Assembly (NCBI RefSeq): GCF_900170025.1
Contig: NZ_FWEX01000006.1
Coordinates: forward strand, 2,819,236 to 2,883,235
Source: Nitrospira sp. ND1
GTDB taxonomy: Bacteria; Nitrospirota; Nitrospiria; Nitrospirales; Nitrospiraceae
Length of the DNA: 64,000 nucleotides
Reading direction: 5' to 3'
Shown: piece by piece, positions 1 through 9,014 of the stretch
How the letters are laid out: every line of letters begins with the position of its first letter
How positions within the stretch are numbered: the first letter of the stretch is position 1
Program-made: the position numbers and the translations under genes
Notes under the pieces: generated by a model
Told to the model about the DNA's origin: nothing
The model's input: the letters and a program-made list of their open reading frames with translations, nothing else
Database searches by the model: none

Positions 1-1
1 G

Positions 2-217
2 GTCATCTACGAACAGTCCGTCGGGTATGATCGCGAGGCCTACGTGAAGGCCTTGAAGAGTTATGCGTCCCTGTTGAGGCGTCGGCAGCGGTCCGGCGAA
101 GCCGAGCGTCTGGAGGAGCGAGCCAAGGCGGTCTTGAAGCGTCTCTCACTGGAGAGTCAGAGCCAAGGGAAAACTGCTGCGGATGTTCCACTTGCTCCGG
201 TTTCGCCGTTGCCATAG
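2..217 (+). CDS. C-terminal fragment of a probable TPR protein (5' end outside window)
   Basis: An open frame runs from the first bases of the window to a TAG stop and encodes 71 residues without a start codon here, so it is the tail of a longer gene. The visible part has a tetratricopeptide-like helix pair (YVKALKSYASLLRR, then GEAERLEERAKAVLKRL), followed by a low-complexity Ala/Pro-rich tail. The alternation Y..AL..YA.LLR...R..EA..LE.RA is typical of the last repeat of TPR proteins. No catalytic motif is visible, and the function cannot be stated from the fragment. Confidence 0.6.
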   Translation, partial: VIYEQSVGYDREAYVKALKSYASLLRRRQRSGEAERLEERAKAVLKRLSLESQSQGKTAADVPLAPVSPLP

Positions 218-619
218 GAGGGACACTGCGCTGCTCGTTTCTGCCGCTTCCCAGTGCTGAAAACTTCTGCTCCGTATAACCCCTGAACGTTCGTCCCATA
301 CTCGATCTATCGCTCAGCTCTCGTATTGAGGATCAGGCCAAGGCTGATACCCGCCTGAAGTATGGCACTAGGGAGTACGCCTAATCCCCGGACATTGTGG
401 CCGTGAACTGCTCAGCTAATTTCCCCAAAGACACCTCTTCGAATCGTATTTCGCACGGCGCAGTTTGTGCGGAAGCGCTCAATCTCGATGCGAGAATGGC
501 ACAATCCCGCAGGAAGTTCAGAATTGCGGTAGGCGTATGGATTGCATTGCAGGGATGCGTACTGATTCGAGGATGCCTAACTCGGCAAGCGTGCGCCCAC
601 TTCATCAAGCCAATCGAAT
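218..619. other. Intergenic region, nothing recognised
   Basis: About 400 bases between the TPR-like tail and the SGNH hydrolase. Short open frames cross it on both strands, but none has a convincing ribosome binding site, conserved-looking composition or recognisable domain. No strong hairpin with a T-run was seen. Confidence 0.5.
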
Positions 620-1723
620 ATGGCAACAGGGTCTCGATTTTTCACTTCAATCAGCTGCCTGCTACTCCTACTGATTTCGATCGTCGCTCTATGCGTCGGA
701 CTTTTGTGGATATGGGAAATCGAGCTTGATCGAGCACATGATCGGGAGTGGACAGAGAAGTCCAAGCAGACCCAACCCTATTATTGGTGGCAATTCCTGA
801 CCCATGATGGTCACGATATCGGCTATGAGCATAAAGGTCCGTTGAAACTAGCCTTGCACCCCTATGCCGTGTATTCCAACTTCCCTAACCAGTTGTCGGA
901 TCACTTTTCCATCGATAAGCGGGGGTTTCGGTCTAACGGCCAGGGGCCTCAGCGTGAGGGAAAAAAGCGCGTGTTGTTGGTGGGAGGCTCAACGGCGTTC
1001 GGGACCGGCCTGGAAAGTGATAGGGAGACTGTCGCCGCGCAACTTTCACGGCTTTTGGACGTGGAGGTTATCAACGCTGCGGTCATCGGCCACGGTTCCG
1101 GGCAAGAGCTCACTTATCTGTTGACGGAGTTGGTGGATCTTCGGCCCGATGTGGTTCTGGCGCTGGATGGCTGGAATGATTATTATAAGAGGCTGGAATT
1201 GCACGATCCGCGGCTGCTTGGCATGAATGGGTTTGATGAGATCGAGTCACAACTCGTCGCTTTGGCGGGATTGGCAGATCCGTCCTTACTGAAACGCCTC
1301 ACCAATTTGCCCCGGCTTTTGTTCCCACGCATCAGCCATCGGGTGAAATATTCCAGGATCGGGCTCTGGGCGGGATGGCTGGATCGGAGGGAAGCGCCCC
1401 CGCCCTCCATCGATCTTGCCGCCCATCATTATGTGGACAACCTCACCAAAATGCAGAAAGTCGGAACCGCGTTCCATTACCGCTTTCTCGTTGCCATGCA
1501 GCCGGATGTAGATCATTCTAGCGACTATCGGCATTTTCGAGAAACAGCCGTGTCCGCATTGAGACGCGGGGGCATACGAGTTCTTGACCTGGGTGCGCGC
1601 AAGGAATTCGCCCCGCACATGTTCATGGATCAAATGCATCTCAATGCCGACGGGCATCGCGTGATGGCGGAGATTATTGCCGAGGTGATCAGGGAGGCGC
1701 ACCTGCTTGCCCAGTGGCAGTAG
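620..1723 (+). CDS. Membrane-anchored SGNH/GDSL-like hydrolase
   Basis: The protein has 367 residues. Residues about 11-32 form one hydrophobic segment, so the rest is probably held outside the inner membrane. The SGNH blocks are visible in order: GGSTAFG with the candidate nucleophile Ser124, a Gly in the AVIGHGSGQE stretch (about 155-163), GWND with Asn186, and DQMHLNADGH with the Asp337/His340 pair. SGNH enzymes are esterases, lipases or acetyl-transfer partners acting on lipids or polysaccharides; the substrate cannot be read from sequence. A lipoprotein gene follows after 26 bases on the same strand, so the two may be cotranscribed. The start has only a weak ribosome binding site. Confidence 0.75.
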   Translation: MATGSRFFTSISCLLLLLISIVALCVGLLWIWEIELDRAHDREWTEKSKQTQPYYWWQFLTHDGHDIGYEHKGPLKLALHPYAVYSNFPNQLSDHFSIDKRGFRSNGQGPQREGKKRVLLVGGSTAFGTGLESDRETVAAQLSRLLDVEVINAAVIGHGSGQELTYLLTELVDLRPDVVLALDGWNDYYKRLELHDPRLLGMNGFDEIESQLVALAGLADPSLLKRLTNLPRLLFPRISHRVKYSRIGLWAGWLDRREAPPPSIDLAAHHYVDNLTKMQKVGTAFHYRFLVAMQPDVDHSSDYRHFRETAVSALRRGGIRVLDLGARKEFAPHMFMDQMHLNADGHRVMAEIIAEVIREAHLLAQWQ

Positions 1724-1749
1724 TCATACACGAAAGGGAATGAGCAGGC

Positions 1750-2502
1750 ATGCATCGTATCGTGATTCTGATCGTTGGGTTGTGCCTTTTCGGTGTCGTT
1801 GGTTGTGCAGGAAAATCTCCGAAGAAACAGTTTCAGCGCCTGGCGGGTGAATTTGTCTCTCCGGTTCACATCACGAAGCCGGTCGATCAGCAGAGTGCGG
1901 TTCTCGGGATCACGATCAAGAGTCCGGCCTGGGTACCCAACACCGAAGATCGGTTGTATTTGGTGAAGGTCGAGAACGAGCGTGATCTCTTCGAAGGTTC
2001 CAAGCTGATTCCAACCAGCATTCTGGCTCCGCCTCCAGGGGCCGGGGGAGGCGGGACGGTCTATGTGCAAAATGTCCCGCCCGGGCGGTATGCGGCCGTG
2101 GCATTCAGCACCTCGGAGAAGGGATTCGGCAAGGTACGCGAAGTCACGTTATTCCTATTACCCAAGACAGTCGTGAAGCAAAGCGATACGACGGTGGTTC
2201 CCGGCAGTATCAGTTTTATGGGGGAATATGAAGTCGGCGCCTCGACGATGGTCCTGCAGGAGAAGGTGGCCGATCCGGTGCAGGAACATTATTTCGAAGC
2301 ATTTTGGGGCAAGCCGCTGGCCCAGGTCATAGCCGAACTGCAGATGATCGGTACCCCGGCGTATTTCGCCGTGCACACGGTCAGCGTCAAGCAGGGGAGT
2401 CGGGACGCCGCCGCCGAAGAGCGGTTCCTGGCTGCCGCCAAGCGCGACCTCGAACCGGCCTGGGCGCCGGTGATCGAACGGCGTCGAACCGCGGCGAAGT
2501 AG
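1750..2502 (+). CDS. Putative lipoprotein of unknown function
   Basis: The protein has 250 residues. The N-terminus has a short basic start, a hydrophobic core (IVILIVGLCLFGVVGC) and a lipobox-like GVVGC, which predicts lipidation at the cysteine near residue 19. The mature part looks like mixed alpha/beta with a Gly-rich patch (PPPGAGGGGT) near residue 95 and a PPGRYAAVAF segment that suggests a beta-sandwich. No family was recognised. It follows the SGNH hydrolase closely and may work with it in the cell envelope. Confidence 0.65.
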   Translation: MHRIVILIVGLCLFGVVGCAGKSPKKQFQRLAGEFVSPVHITKPVDQQSAVLGITIKSPAWVPNTEDRLYLVKVENERDLFEGSKLIPTSILAPPPGAGGGGTVYVQNVPPGRYAAVAFSTSEKGFGKVREVTLFLLPKTVVKQSDTTVVPGSISFMGEYEVGASTMVLQEKVADPVQEHYFEAFWGKPLAQVIAELQMIGTPAYFAVHTVSVKQGSRDAAAEERFLAAAKRDLEPAWAPVIERRRTAAK

Positions 2503-2741
2503 GGCTTACTGACGCATGCATCTCATGCAACGCCTCACCGGTGCTATGTAAGCCCTGATCGTGTGATGGTCTGAGTCGATGCCCCTGCGTACGGGCGAAG
2601 GGGCGCCATCCAGCCGAATGGAACCCTCGCCTGCGGCGATTCCGGCCTGTTAACGAAAAATTTACCTTGTCCGGACGTGCTTGTGACCCTTGAACCCTAG
2701 ACTGATAGTGAGAAGTCCACTATCCAGCACAGGAGGGGAGC

Positions 2742-2957
2742 ATGCGACTCGTAACACAAGGCGTTCAGATGTATCGGTCTCGTCCGCGCCGCCAGGATAT
2801 TTTGTCTCTCCGCCAGACAAGGCCGAGGATCAACGGTCTGTGCCTGGAGTGTCGGAAGGAGATTCCCTTCATACAACTGAGACACCGGCCGCACGCGACC
2901 TTGTGCACAAACTGCGTTCAAGAACGTCTCGACTGTCTGTCTGCGGATGCGCTCTAG
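2742..2957 (+). CDS. Small DksA/TraR-type C4 zinc-finger protein
   Basis: The protein has 71 residues. A strong ribosome binding site (GGAGGGGAG) lies just before the ATG. The C-terminal half carries CLEC-x17-CTNC (Cys34, 37, 55, 58) in the context CxxCRKEIPFIQLRHRPHATLC, which matches the zinc finger of DksA/TraR proteins. The long coiled coil and acidic tip through which DksA enters the RNA polymerase secondary channel are absent; only about 30 residues precede the finger. It may bind polymerase, DNA or another protein, which sequence does not decide. A clear paralogue lies about 620 bases downstream in convergent orientation. Its stop codon falls inside the left arm of a 19-bp inverted repeat. 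Confidence 0.75.
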   Translation: MRLVTQGVQMYRSRPRRQDILSLRQTRPRINGLCLECRKEIPFIQLRHRPHATLCTNCVQERLDCLSADAL

Positions 2958-3134
2958 CCCGGACTATTCATGAATACCTACTGCGTCGTCCGATCCTCTC
3001 GCCCGGCGGGGCTGTTCTCGTTCGGCCTCCTCGACGGACTGCAAGTACGCCTGCGTCGGCCTCACGTGCGAGAAGCCCCGCGGGACTTCGGTCTCGAACG
3101 CCTCGCGACGGCATGCATGAATAGTCCGGGCTAG
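2954..3134. repeat. Long imperfect palindrome with 19-bp perfect terminal inverted repeats
   Basis: The sequence CTAGCCCGGACTATTCATG at 2954-2972 is the exact reverse complement of 3116-3134. The inner parts are also partly self-complementary: CCCGGCGGGGCTGTTCTCG near 3000 pairs imperfectly with CGAGAAGCCCCGCGGG near 3070. The whole could fold into one cruciform or long hairpin of about 180 bases. It starts inside the stop codon of the upstream zinc-finger gene. No transposase is encoded. It resembles a REP- or MITE-like element, and no second full copy was seen in the window. Confidence 0.6.
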
Positions 3135-3577
3135 TCGCGAGGGCAACCGCTCGTCTGAATATCGGCTTGTACCTGTTCCGGTATACGCTGGATCGTTGCG
3201 TGCCGTCAGGTAGCCTGCTAGAGGCATCGTGCCGGGGGTAGGAAGCGTCAGGCCTTCATGCCGAGGCTTCTGAGCTGGTTCGTGCCGATTGTGCCGCGGA
3301 CACTGGAGGTTGCGGATTGCATGCGGCAATCGCCACGGAATCTCGCGTGGCCAATCACCGCTCCCGGGTCATTCCAATCTTTCTTTTCCTGATTGTTTCT
3401 CCCTTACAACGATGGTGTGATCGGGCTGGGCTGTAAGGGGCCGGGGGATCGGCCCCCTATGAGCGCGGTTTCGGGTCAAAATGGTGGGCTGTTCCGCTCC
3501 GGCTCAGAAGAGGGGAACAGCCCGGGAGAGAGGTGCGGAGAGGTGGCGCAGCTCAACTCCCAATCGGTAGCCGGCTT
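3135..3577. other. Intergenic region between two convergent zinc-finger genes
   Basis: No convincing gene. It contains two further hairpins. One is GGGGCC/GGCCCC with an 8-base loop at 3437-3456. The other is GGGCTGTTCC paired with GGAACAGCCC, with an 18-base loop, at 3486-3523. Neither has a clear T-run on either side, so I do not call them intrinsic terminators, though they could limit read-through between the converging genes. Confidence 0.45.
3486..3523. other. 10-bp inverted repeat (hairpin)
   Basis: GGGCTGTTCC at 3486-3495 is the perfect reverse complement of GGAACAGCCC at 3514-3523. It sits about 55 bases beyond the stop codon of the minus-strand zinc-finger gene, where a terminator or RNA-processing site would be expected. 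There is no downstream T-tract on either strand. Confidence 0.5.
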
Positions 3578-3844
3578 TCAGGATCGGTAAACCGCTTCTG
3601 CGGAGGTGTCGGGCCTCCATGCCGCGCGTCGTACCGAAGCCCGTTCTTCAGACAATTGCTTGCATGTGAAACAGAGCGTCGCATCAGGTTGTGCGCGTAG
3701 TCGCGGCAGAGGGATGTCCGCTCGGCAGCGATGGCAGATGCCGTACGAAGTGTCGAGCATGCGGCGGCTTCGAAGCAGGTGTGTGCGTAACGACGCGAAT
3801 GCTTGGTGGTGTGGATGGAGTCGAATGCCCTGCGCGACGCTCAT
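3578..3844 (-). CDS. Second small DksA/TraR-type C4 zinc-finger protein
   Basis: The protein has 88 residues and is a paralogue of the gene at 2742-2957. It has CHRC-x17-CFTC (Cys37, 40, 58, 61) in the context IPLPRLRAQPDATLC, the classic DksA/TraR finger signature. The N-termini of the two also align (QGVQMYRSRPRRQ against QGIRLHPHHQAF). The ribosome binding site is GAGGAGGGGAG, almost the same as that of the paralogue. It too lacks the DksA coiled coil and has a longer basic tail. It lies head to head with the ppk gene's downstream region and converges with its paralogue. Function is unknown; a role in transcription or stress control is inference from the family only. Confidence 0.75.
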   Translation of the reverse strand: MSVAQGIRLHPHHQAFASLRTHLLRSRRMLDTSYGICHRCRADIPLPRLRAQPDATLCFTCKQLSEERASVRRAAWRPDTSAEAVYRS

Positions 3845-3957
3845 GGTACTCCCCTCCTCGTTGTCGAGCCCGCAGCATAGAGGGCTGACGTGACAACCGG
3901 ATCAGCAACCGGTTAAGGAGGGGTTAATAATGACGAGTGGTTGCGCCTACCAGGAGG

Positions 3958-6096
3958 TTAGGTGACGAGCTTGTTCATGAGCCATTGCTGGGACGAACGA
4001 GCGGCTCTGCGTCCCGGTGTTTGACGCCGGTAGGTGCCATCCCGATGGAGAATCCAGGCGTGCGTATTATCTTCGAGGTAGGGGCGGAGGCCCTCGTCGA
4101 TCACGCGTTGCCGCAATGTTTTATCCAGCACAGGAAACGCCACTTCGATGCGTCGAAAGAAATTGCGATCCATCCAATCGGCGCTGGAGAGAAAGACCCG
4201 GTCGTCGCCGTCGTTCAGAAAATAGAAGATCCGGCTATGTTCGAGAAACCGTCCGATGATCGAACGTACGCGGATATGTTCCGAGAGGCCCGCGATGCCG
4301 GGTCGCAAGGCGCAGGGACCTCGGACGATCAAGTCGATTTTCACCCCGGCCTGAGAGGCCTTGTAGAGGGCCCGAATGATTTGAGGCTCCAGGAGCGCAT
4401 TCATCTTCGCGATGATGTGGGCCGGTCGGCCCTGCTTGGCCCTATCGGTTTCACGGCCGATCCATTTCAGCAAGGTGGCGTGCAATGTAAACGGCGATTG
4501 GAGAAGGTGTTTGAGCCGTCCCGGACGTCCGAGGGAGGTGAGTTGCTGGAACACCGTGCGCACGTCCCGCCCGATCGCCGCATCGCAAGTGAGCAGTCCG
4601 AAATCGGTATAAAGCCGTGCATTGCGGGCGTGATAGTTGCCGGTTCCTAGATGCGTATAGCTCCGCAGCATCCGGCCTTCCCGTCGGAGTACGAGACTCA
4701 TTTTGGCGTGGGTTTTATGTCCGACCACGCCGTACACCACATGGGCGCCGGCCTCTTCCAGATCATGCGCCAGCTCGATGTTCGCCTCTTCGTCGAAACG
4801 GGCCCGTAGTTCGATCACCACGGTCACTTCTTTTCCGCCTCGGGCTGCGTCCACCAGGGATTGCACGATAGCGGAATCCGCCCCTGTGCGATACAGGGTC
4901 TGCTTGATGGTGAGGACGTGCGGGTCCGTGGCCGCCTGGCGGAGGAACTCGGTCACCGGCGCGAAGGACTGATAGGGATGATGCAGCAGGATGTCGCCCT
5001 GCCTGATGGCGTCGAACCAGTCTTCGCTCGGTACAGGCGTCGTGGGAATGCCGGGGGTGAAGGGCTGAAATTTTAGATCAGGCCGATCCACCAGGTCGGG
5101 CACGGCCATCAGTCGATGCAGATTGACCGGTCCGTGGCACTGATACACGTCGCGCGCATCGAGATGGAATTGTTCGCGCAAAAAATAGACCAGGTCAGGC
5201 GGGCAGTTGTCCGCCACTTCAAGCCGCACTTCGTCGCCGAATCGCCGTTCGGGAAGCTGACCTTCGAGCGCCCGCCGGAGGTCGTCCACGTCTTCTTCGT
5301 CCACGAAAAGATTGCTGTTCCGTGTGACGCGGAATTGATAACAACCGGTGACGTGCATGCCGGGAAAGAGCTGGTGCACGAACGCATGGATCACCGACGA
5401 CAAGAACGCAAAATCGTGGGGCCAGGCGGCGTTGCGCACCGGCAGGTGAATCACGCGCGGGAGCGACCGCGGGACCTGCACGATCGCGGTTCCGTTGGGG
5501 CGGCCGAAGGCATCGGTCCCTTCGAGCGTCACCAGAAAGTTGAGACTCTTGTTGAGCAGTTTGGGAAAAGGATGCGCGGGATCCAGGCCAACCGGACTCA
5601 GGAGCGGGAGCAGTTCGCGCGAAAAAAACCGGCGCATCCACCGAATGTGCGACGGCATCCAATCGGCGCGTTTGAGAAAACGGATACGTTGGTCGGCCAG
5701 CTGAGGGATGAGTGATTGATTCAGGACGACGTATTGCTCATGAACCAGCTGGTGCGTCAGCGCGGCGATGCGAGCCAGGAGTTCCGACGGGGTCAGTCCG
5801 TCGGCGCCCCGTTGTTCGACTCCATGGGTCACCTGTTCCTTGAGTCCCGCCACGCGGACTTCGAAGAACTCGTCGAGATTGGAGCTCACGATGCAGAGAA
5901 ACTTCAACCGTTCCAGCAGTGGAACCTTCTGATCTTTCGCCAGATCGAGGACGCGCCGGTTGAATTCCAGGAGGCTGAGCTCGCGGTTCAGGTACCATTC
6001 CGGCCGGGAGAGGTCACTCGTGGCCGGCCGGTGAGCCCTCGCCTTCGGCGTCGATGCGTGGGGCTGAGTCTCTGAAGGTGTCTGCGGCGATGACAT
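3958..6096 (-). CDS. ppk1: Polyphosphate kinase 1
   Basis: About 712 residues from the ATG at 6096; a TTG at 6144 would add 16. It makes long-chain polyphosphate from ATP. The N-terminal domain carries LSLLEFNRRVL and SSNLDEFFEVRVAGL. The middle has HHPYQSFAPV and TIKQTLYRTG. The kinase part has VGHKTHAKMSLVLRREG with the candidate autophosphorylated His, followed by THLGTGNYH and ARLYTDFGLLT. DWMDRNFFRRIEVAFPV near the end is also characteristic. The length is normal for PPK1. Neither start candidate has a good ribosome binding site; I prefer ATG because the extra N-terminal residues are not family-like. Polyphosphate serves as energy and phosphate reserve and in stress responses. Confidence 0.95.
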   Translation of the reverse strand: MSSPQTPSETQPHASTPKARAHRPATSDLSRPEWYLNRELSLLEFNRRVLDLAKDQKVPLLERLKFLCIVSSNLDEFFEVRVAGLKEQVTHGVEQRGADGLTPSELLARIAALTHQLVHEQYVVLNQSLIPQLADQRIRFLKRADWMPSHIRWMRRFFSRELLPLLSPVGLDPAHPFPKLLNKSLNFLVTLEGTDAFGRPNGTAIVQVPRSLPRVIHLPVRNAAWPHDFAFLSSVIHAFVHQLFPGMHVTGCYQFRVTRNSNLFVDEEDVDDLRRALEGQLPERRFGDEVRLEVADNCPPDLVYFLREQFHLDARDVYQCHGPVNLHRLMAVPDLVDRPDLKFQPFTPGIPTTPVPSEDWFDAIRQGDILLHHPYQSFAPVTEFLRQAATDPHVLTIKQTLYRTGADSAIVQSLVDAARGGKEVTVVIELRARFDEEANIELAHDLEEAGAHVVYGVVGHKTHAKMSLVLRREGRMLRSYTHLGTGNYHARNARLYTDFGLLTCDAAIGRDVRTVFQQLTSLGRPGRLKHLLQSPFTLHATLLKWIGRETDRAKQGRPAHIIAKMNALLEPQIIRALYKASQAGVKIDLIVRGPCALRPGIAGLSEHIRVRSIIGRFLEHSRIFYFLNDGDDRVFLSSADWMDRNFFRRIEVAFPVLDKTLRQRVIDEGLRPYLEDNTHAWILHRDGTYRRQTPGRRAARSSQQWLMNKLVT

Positions 6097-6198
6097 AACC
6101 AGTGGGTCGGCAGTGTATCTCAGCCGTGCGAAACGGCGGATCAAGAAACGGTTAAATTTTTCACCATGCTGCCCGGACTATCCAGGTGGCAACCGGTG

Positions 6199-7107
6199 TC
6201 ACCGGGCGCATCCGATGCGAGCGGTGGAGACCACGAAGTTGTCGAAGTATCGCTGTTGAATTTGAGCAAACGGGACGGAGGTCCAATACTGCTCCAGGTA
6301 CACCGCGTTAATGCCGTAGTCGCGATAGGTGCCGATCCAATTGATTCCGGTGCGTTGCGCGTCGAGACGATCGTCGATCCAATACTCAAGCACGCCGTCG
6401 TCGGCATCGCCGTTGTTCAGCTTCATGTGGACTTCGATGCACAACCACTTCCCGATGTTGGGCGGGCTGAACAGGGAAGTCTGCCCGCCTGCCGCGCCGA
6501 GCCAGCGTAGGCGGAGGAAATCGTTATACGTGGTCGTGCGCAAAACACCGAATTCGTCGGTGCCGGACGCCGGATCGAGATAAAGCCGCTCTGGATCCGA
6601 ATCGGGTGAGCTTCCGCTCCAGAGATGGCCGATGGCGGCCTGCGCAAACCGGTCGCTGGAGAGAATTGTGGCTCTCGTCAATTTGTCGGCGCCACCGCCG
6701 GTCCAGCCTGGCTGAAGTCGCAGATCGAATCGCCAATAGATGTCGCGATACGTTGCGGTCCCGGCATCGACCGGTTTGATGTAGGCGCTGGGAGTTTTGC
6801 CGAATGCCAGGTGGAGGGAGCCTCCGTGGGGATCGCCGGGCAGGTATTCCGCGCGCATGCCGGTTGAGTGGCCGACTCCTGCTCCGGCCTCGCGGACGAA
6901 ACGACCATGCCGGATGTCGTACTCGAAATAACTCTCTAGCCGGTCGACTTCGAAATCGTCACACCAGAGCCATTCCGGATGACGGCTGTGCCAGTCGGCG
7001 CAAGCGGCTTCGGAACGCTCAGCCGCACCGACGGAACGGCCTGCCTCGACGAAGCAGGCGGCGACGAACATCGTCGCCGCGAGACTCCATCGAAGCAGGA
7101 TGCCCAT
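6199..7107 (-). CDS. Secreted protein with probable jelly-roll (polysaccharide-lyase-like) fold
   Basis: The protein has 302 residues. An N-terminal signal peptide is visible (WSLAATMFVAACFVEAG, then a likely cleavage near GAA). The mature part is rich in Trp, Tyr and alternating hydrophobic strands. GKWLCIEVHMKLNN, GVLEYWIDDRL and YFDNFVVST are typical of concanavalin-A-like jelly-roll proteins, including heparin-lyase-like family members. I cannot identify catalytic residues with certainty. It starts two bases after the ilvD stop, so it is very likely in the same transcript, an odd pairing with an amino-acid biosynthesis gene. It could be a glycan-binding or glycan-cleaving protein. Confidence 0.6.
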   Translation of the reverse strand: MGILLRWSLAATMFVAACFVEAGRSVGAAERSEAACADWHSRHPEWLWCDDFEVDRLESYFEYDIRHGRFVREAGAGVGHSTGMRAEYLPGDPHGGSLHLAFGKTPSAYIKPVDAGTATYRDIYWRFDLRLQPGWTGGGADKLTRATILSSDRFAQAAIGHLWSGSSPDSDPERLYLDPASGTDEFGVLRTTTYNDFLRLRWLGAAGGQTSLFSPPNIGKWLCIEVHMKLNNGDADDGVLEYWIDDRLDAQRTGINWIGTYRDYGINAVYLEQYWTSVPFAQIQQRYFDNFVVSTARIGCAR

Positions 7108-7109
7108 GA

Positions 7110-8783
7110 CTAGGTCGTCACCGCACCTTCCGATGCGGAGGAGACGTGGCGGGCGTATTTCCCCATGACGCCGGACAGGTACCGAGGGGACGGATGCTTC
7201 ACCTTCTTCAGGCGCGCGGCCAGTTCCTTCTGAGTCACGTTGACGTCGAGGCGTCGCTTCGTGATGTCGAAGGTGATGATGTCGCCGGTCTTCACCGCCG
7301 CGATCGGACCGCCCTTGATGGCTTCCGGCGCGACATGTCCGGCCATTAAGCCATGCGTGGCTCCGGAGAACCGTCCGTCTGTGAGCAGGGCGACGGAGTC
7401 GCCAAGCCCTGCTCCGACGATGGCGGCCGTGACCCCCAGCATCTCCCGCATGCCCGGTCCACCGGACGGCCCTTCGTACCGAATGACGACCACATCACCG
7501 GCTTTGATTTTTCCGGCCTGCACGGCCTTGAAGGCATCTTCCTCGCGCTCATAGACCTTGGCCGGTCCGCTGAAATGCAGAATGGAGTGGCCGGCGACTT
7601 TCACGACGCACCCTTCCGGAGCGAGGTTGCCCTTGAGGATCACCAGACCTCCCGTCGGCTTGATGGGCTTGGACAGGGGACGCAGCACCTGTTGGTCCGG
7701 CTTCTCCGTGGCGGCCTTAGCTTCCTCACCGATCGTGCGTCCCGTGACCGTGATCTGATCCGGATGCAGGATCTTCGCATCGATCAAACGTTTGGCGACC
7801 AGGGTTGTGCCACCGGCGGCATACAAGTCCGCCGCGGTGAATCGGCCGCCAGGTTTGAGATCGGCCAGCAACGGCACCTTCCGGTTGATCTTGTCGAAAT
7901 CGTCGATGCTGAGCCGCACGCCCATTTCCCGCGCCACGGCCAACAGGTGCAAGACGGCATTCGTCGATCCACCGGTCGTCGCGACTGCCGCGATCGCATT
8001 TTCGATGGAGCGGCGCGTGATGATCTGCTTGGGCCGAATGTCTTTCTTGAGCAGATCCATGACCAGTTTGCCGCATTCGAACGCCACATCGTCCTTACGC
8101 TGATCCATGGCCGGGACGCCGTTTCGGCCCATCGGCGAGATGCCGAGAAATTCGAAGGCGATGGCCATGGTGTTGGCAGTGAACTGGCCGCCGCAGGCAC
8201 CGGGGCCCGGACAGGCATGGTCTTCGAGATCCTTGAGTTCCGCATTCGTCATGGTGCCGGCCGCATGTTTGCCGACCGCTTCGAACACGTCTTGAATCGT
8301 GACGTCGTGTCCCTGGAACTGTCCCGGCATGATGGAGCCGCCGTAGATCATGAGTGAAGGGACGTTCAAGCGGCAGAGGGCCATGACGGTGCCGGGAATC
8401 GTCTTGTCGCAACCGGACAGGGCGACGACTCCGTCGAACAAGTGTCCACGTGCGACCAGTTCGATGGAGTCGGCAATGACTTCCCGGCTGATGAGCGAGG
8501 CCTTCATGCCTTCGGTGCCCATGGAAATGCCGTCCGACACCGCGATGGTGTTGTATTCGATCGGGGTGCCGCCTGCCGCGCGAATTCCGGCCTTCACCCG
8601 TTCCGATAAACGGCGGAGGTGGAAATTGCAGGGCATGACCTCGATCCAGGTGTTGGCGACGCCGATCAAAGGGCGTTCGAGGTCGGCATCGGTGAAGCCG
8701 ACGGCCTTGAGCATGGCGCGGGCCGGTGCGCGGCCTGGTCCGTCGAGCAAGTTGTGGCTTTTGTGTCGTGGGTCGATCGTCAT
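7110..8783 (-). CDS. ilvD: Dihydroxy-acid dehydratase
   Basis: The protein has 557 residues. It dehydrates 2,3-dihydroxy-isovalerate and -methylvalerate to the 2-keto acids in valine, leucine and isoleucine synthesis. An Fe-S cluster is expected, with visible cysteine motifs [10 protein letters not shown] and [17 protein letters not shown]. Further family signatures are [36 protein letters not shown] and [23 protein letters not shown] chose the ATG at 8783 because AAGGAG lies 7 bases upstream; the frame stays open 15 codons further but without a ribosome binding site. It is followed directly by the secreted jelly-roll protein gene. Confidence 0.97.
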   Translation of the reverse strand: MTIDPRHKSHNLLDGPGRAPARAMLKAVGFTDADLERPLIGVANTWIEVMPCNFHLRRLSERVKAGIRAAGGTPIEYNTIAVSDGISMGTEGMKASLISREVIADSIELVARGHLFDGVVALSGCDKTIPGTVMALCRLNVPSLMIYGGSIMPGQFQGHDVTIQDVFEAVGKHAAGTMTNAELKDLEDHACPGPGACGGQFTANTMAIAFEFLGISPMGRNGVPAMDQRKDDVAFECGKLVMDLLKKDIRPKQIITRRSIENAIAAVATTGGSTNAVLHLLAVAREMGVRLSIDDFDKINRKVPLLADLKPGGRFTAADLYAAGGTTLVAKRLIDAKILHPDQITVTGRTIGEEAKAATEKPDQQVLRPLSKPIKPTGGLVILKGNLAPEGCVVKVAGHSILHFSGPAKVYEREEDAFKAVQAGKIKAGDVVVIRYEGPSGGPGMREMLGVTAAIVGAGLGDSVALLTDGRFSGATHGLMAGHVAPEAIKGGPIAAVKTGDIITFDITKRRLDVNVTQKELAARLKKVKHPSPRYLSGVMGKYARHVSSASEGAVTT

Positions 8784-9014
8784 GGAAACTCCTTCATTTA
8801 CGGGAACGGGGGGGGTACCGCTTCGCACAGCGCGCGTTCTGATGGATCGTAAACTTTCGCATAGATAGGCTCAGAGGGTCAATCCGCCGGTCCTGAGATC
8901 GGCTGCCGCTAGGCTTGGGAATGGCACGCAGGGGGAACGGGGGGCAGATGAATGGCACGGGTCGAGACGGTGCGGCAGGATCGCATCTGAAGGCGCGACC
9001 CCGCCGCAGGAACC

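Noticed and set aside
2581-2604. GCCCCT/AGGGGC hairpin after the lipoprotein gene as an intrinsic terminator
   Set aside because: The stem is only six pairs and no T-run follows on the plus strand.
6171-6181. GCCCGGACTAT also present at 2957 and, shortened, near 19466, as a further repeat family
   Set aside because: The shared word is only 9-11 bases and the flanks do not align; chance is likely.
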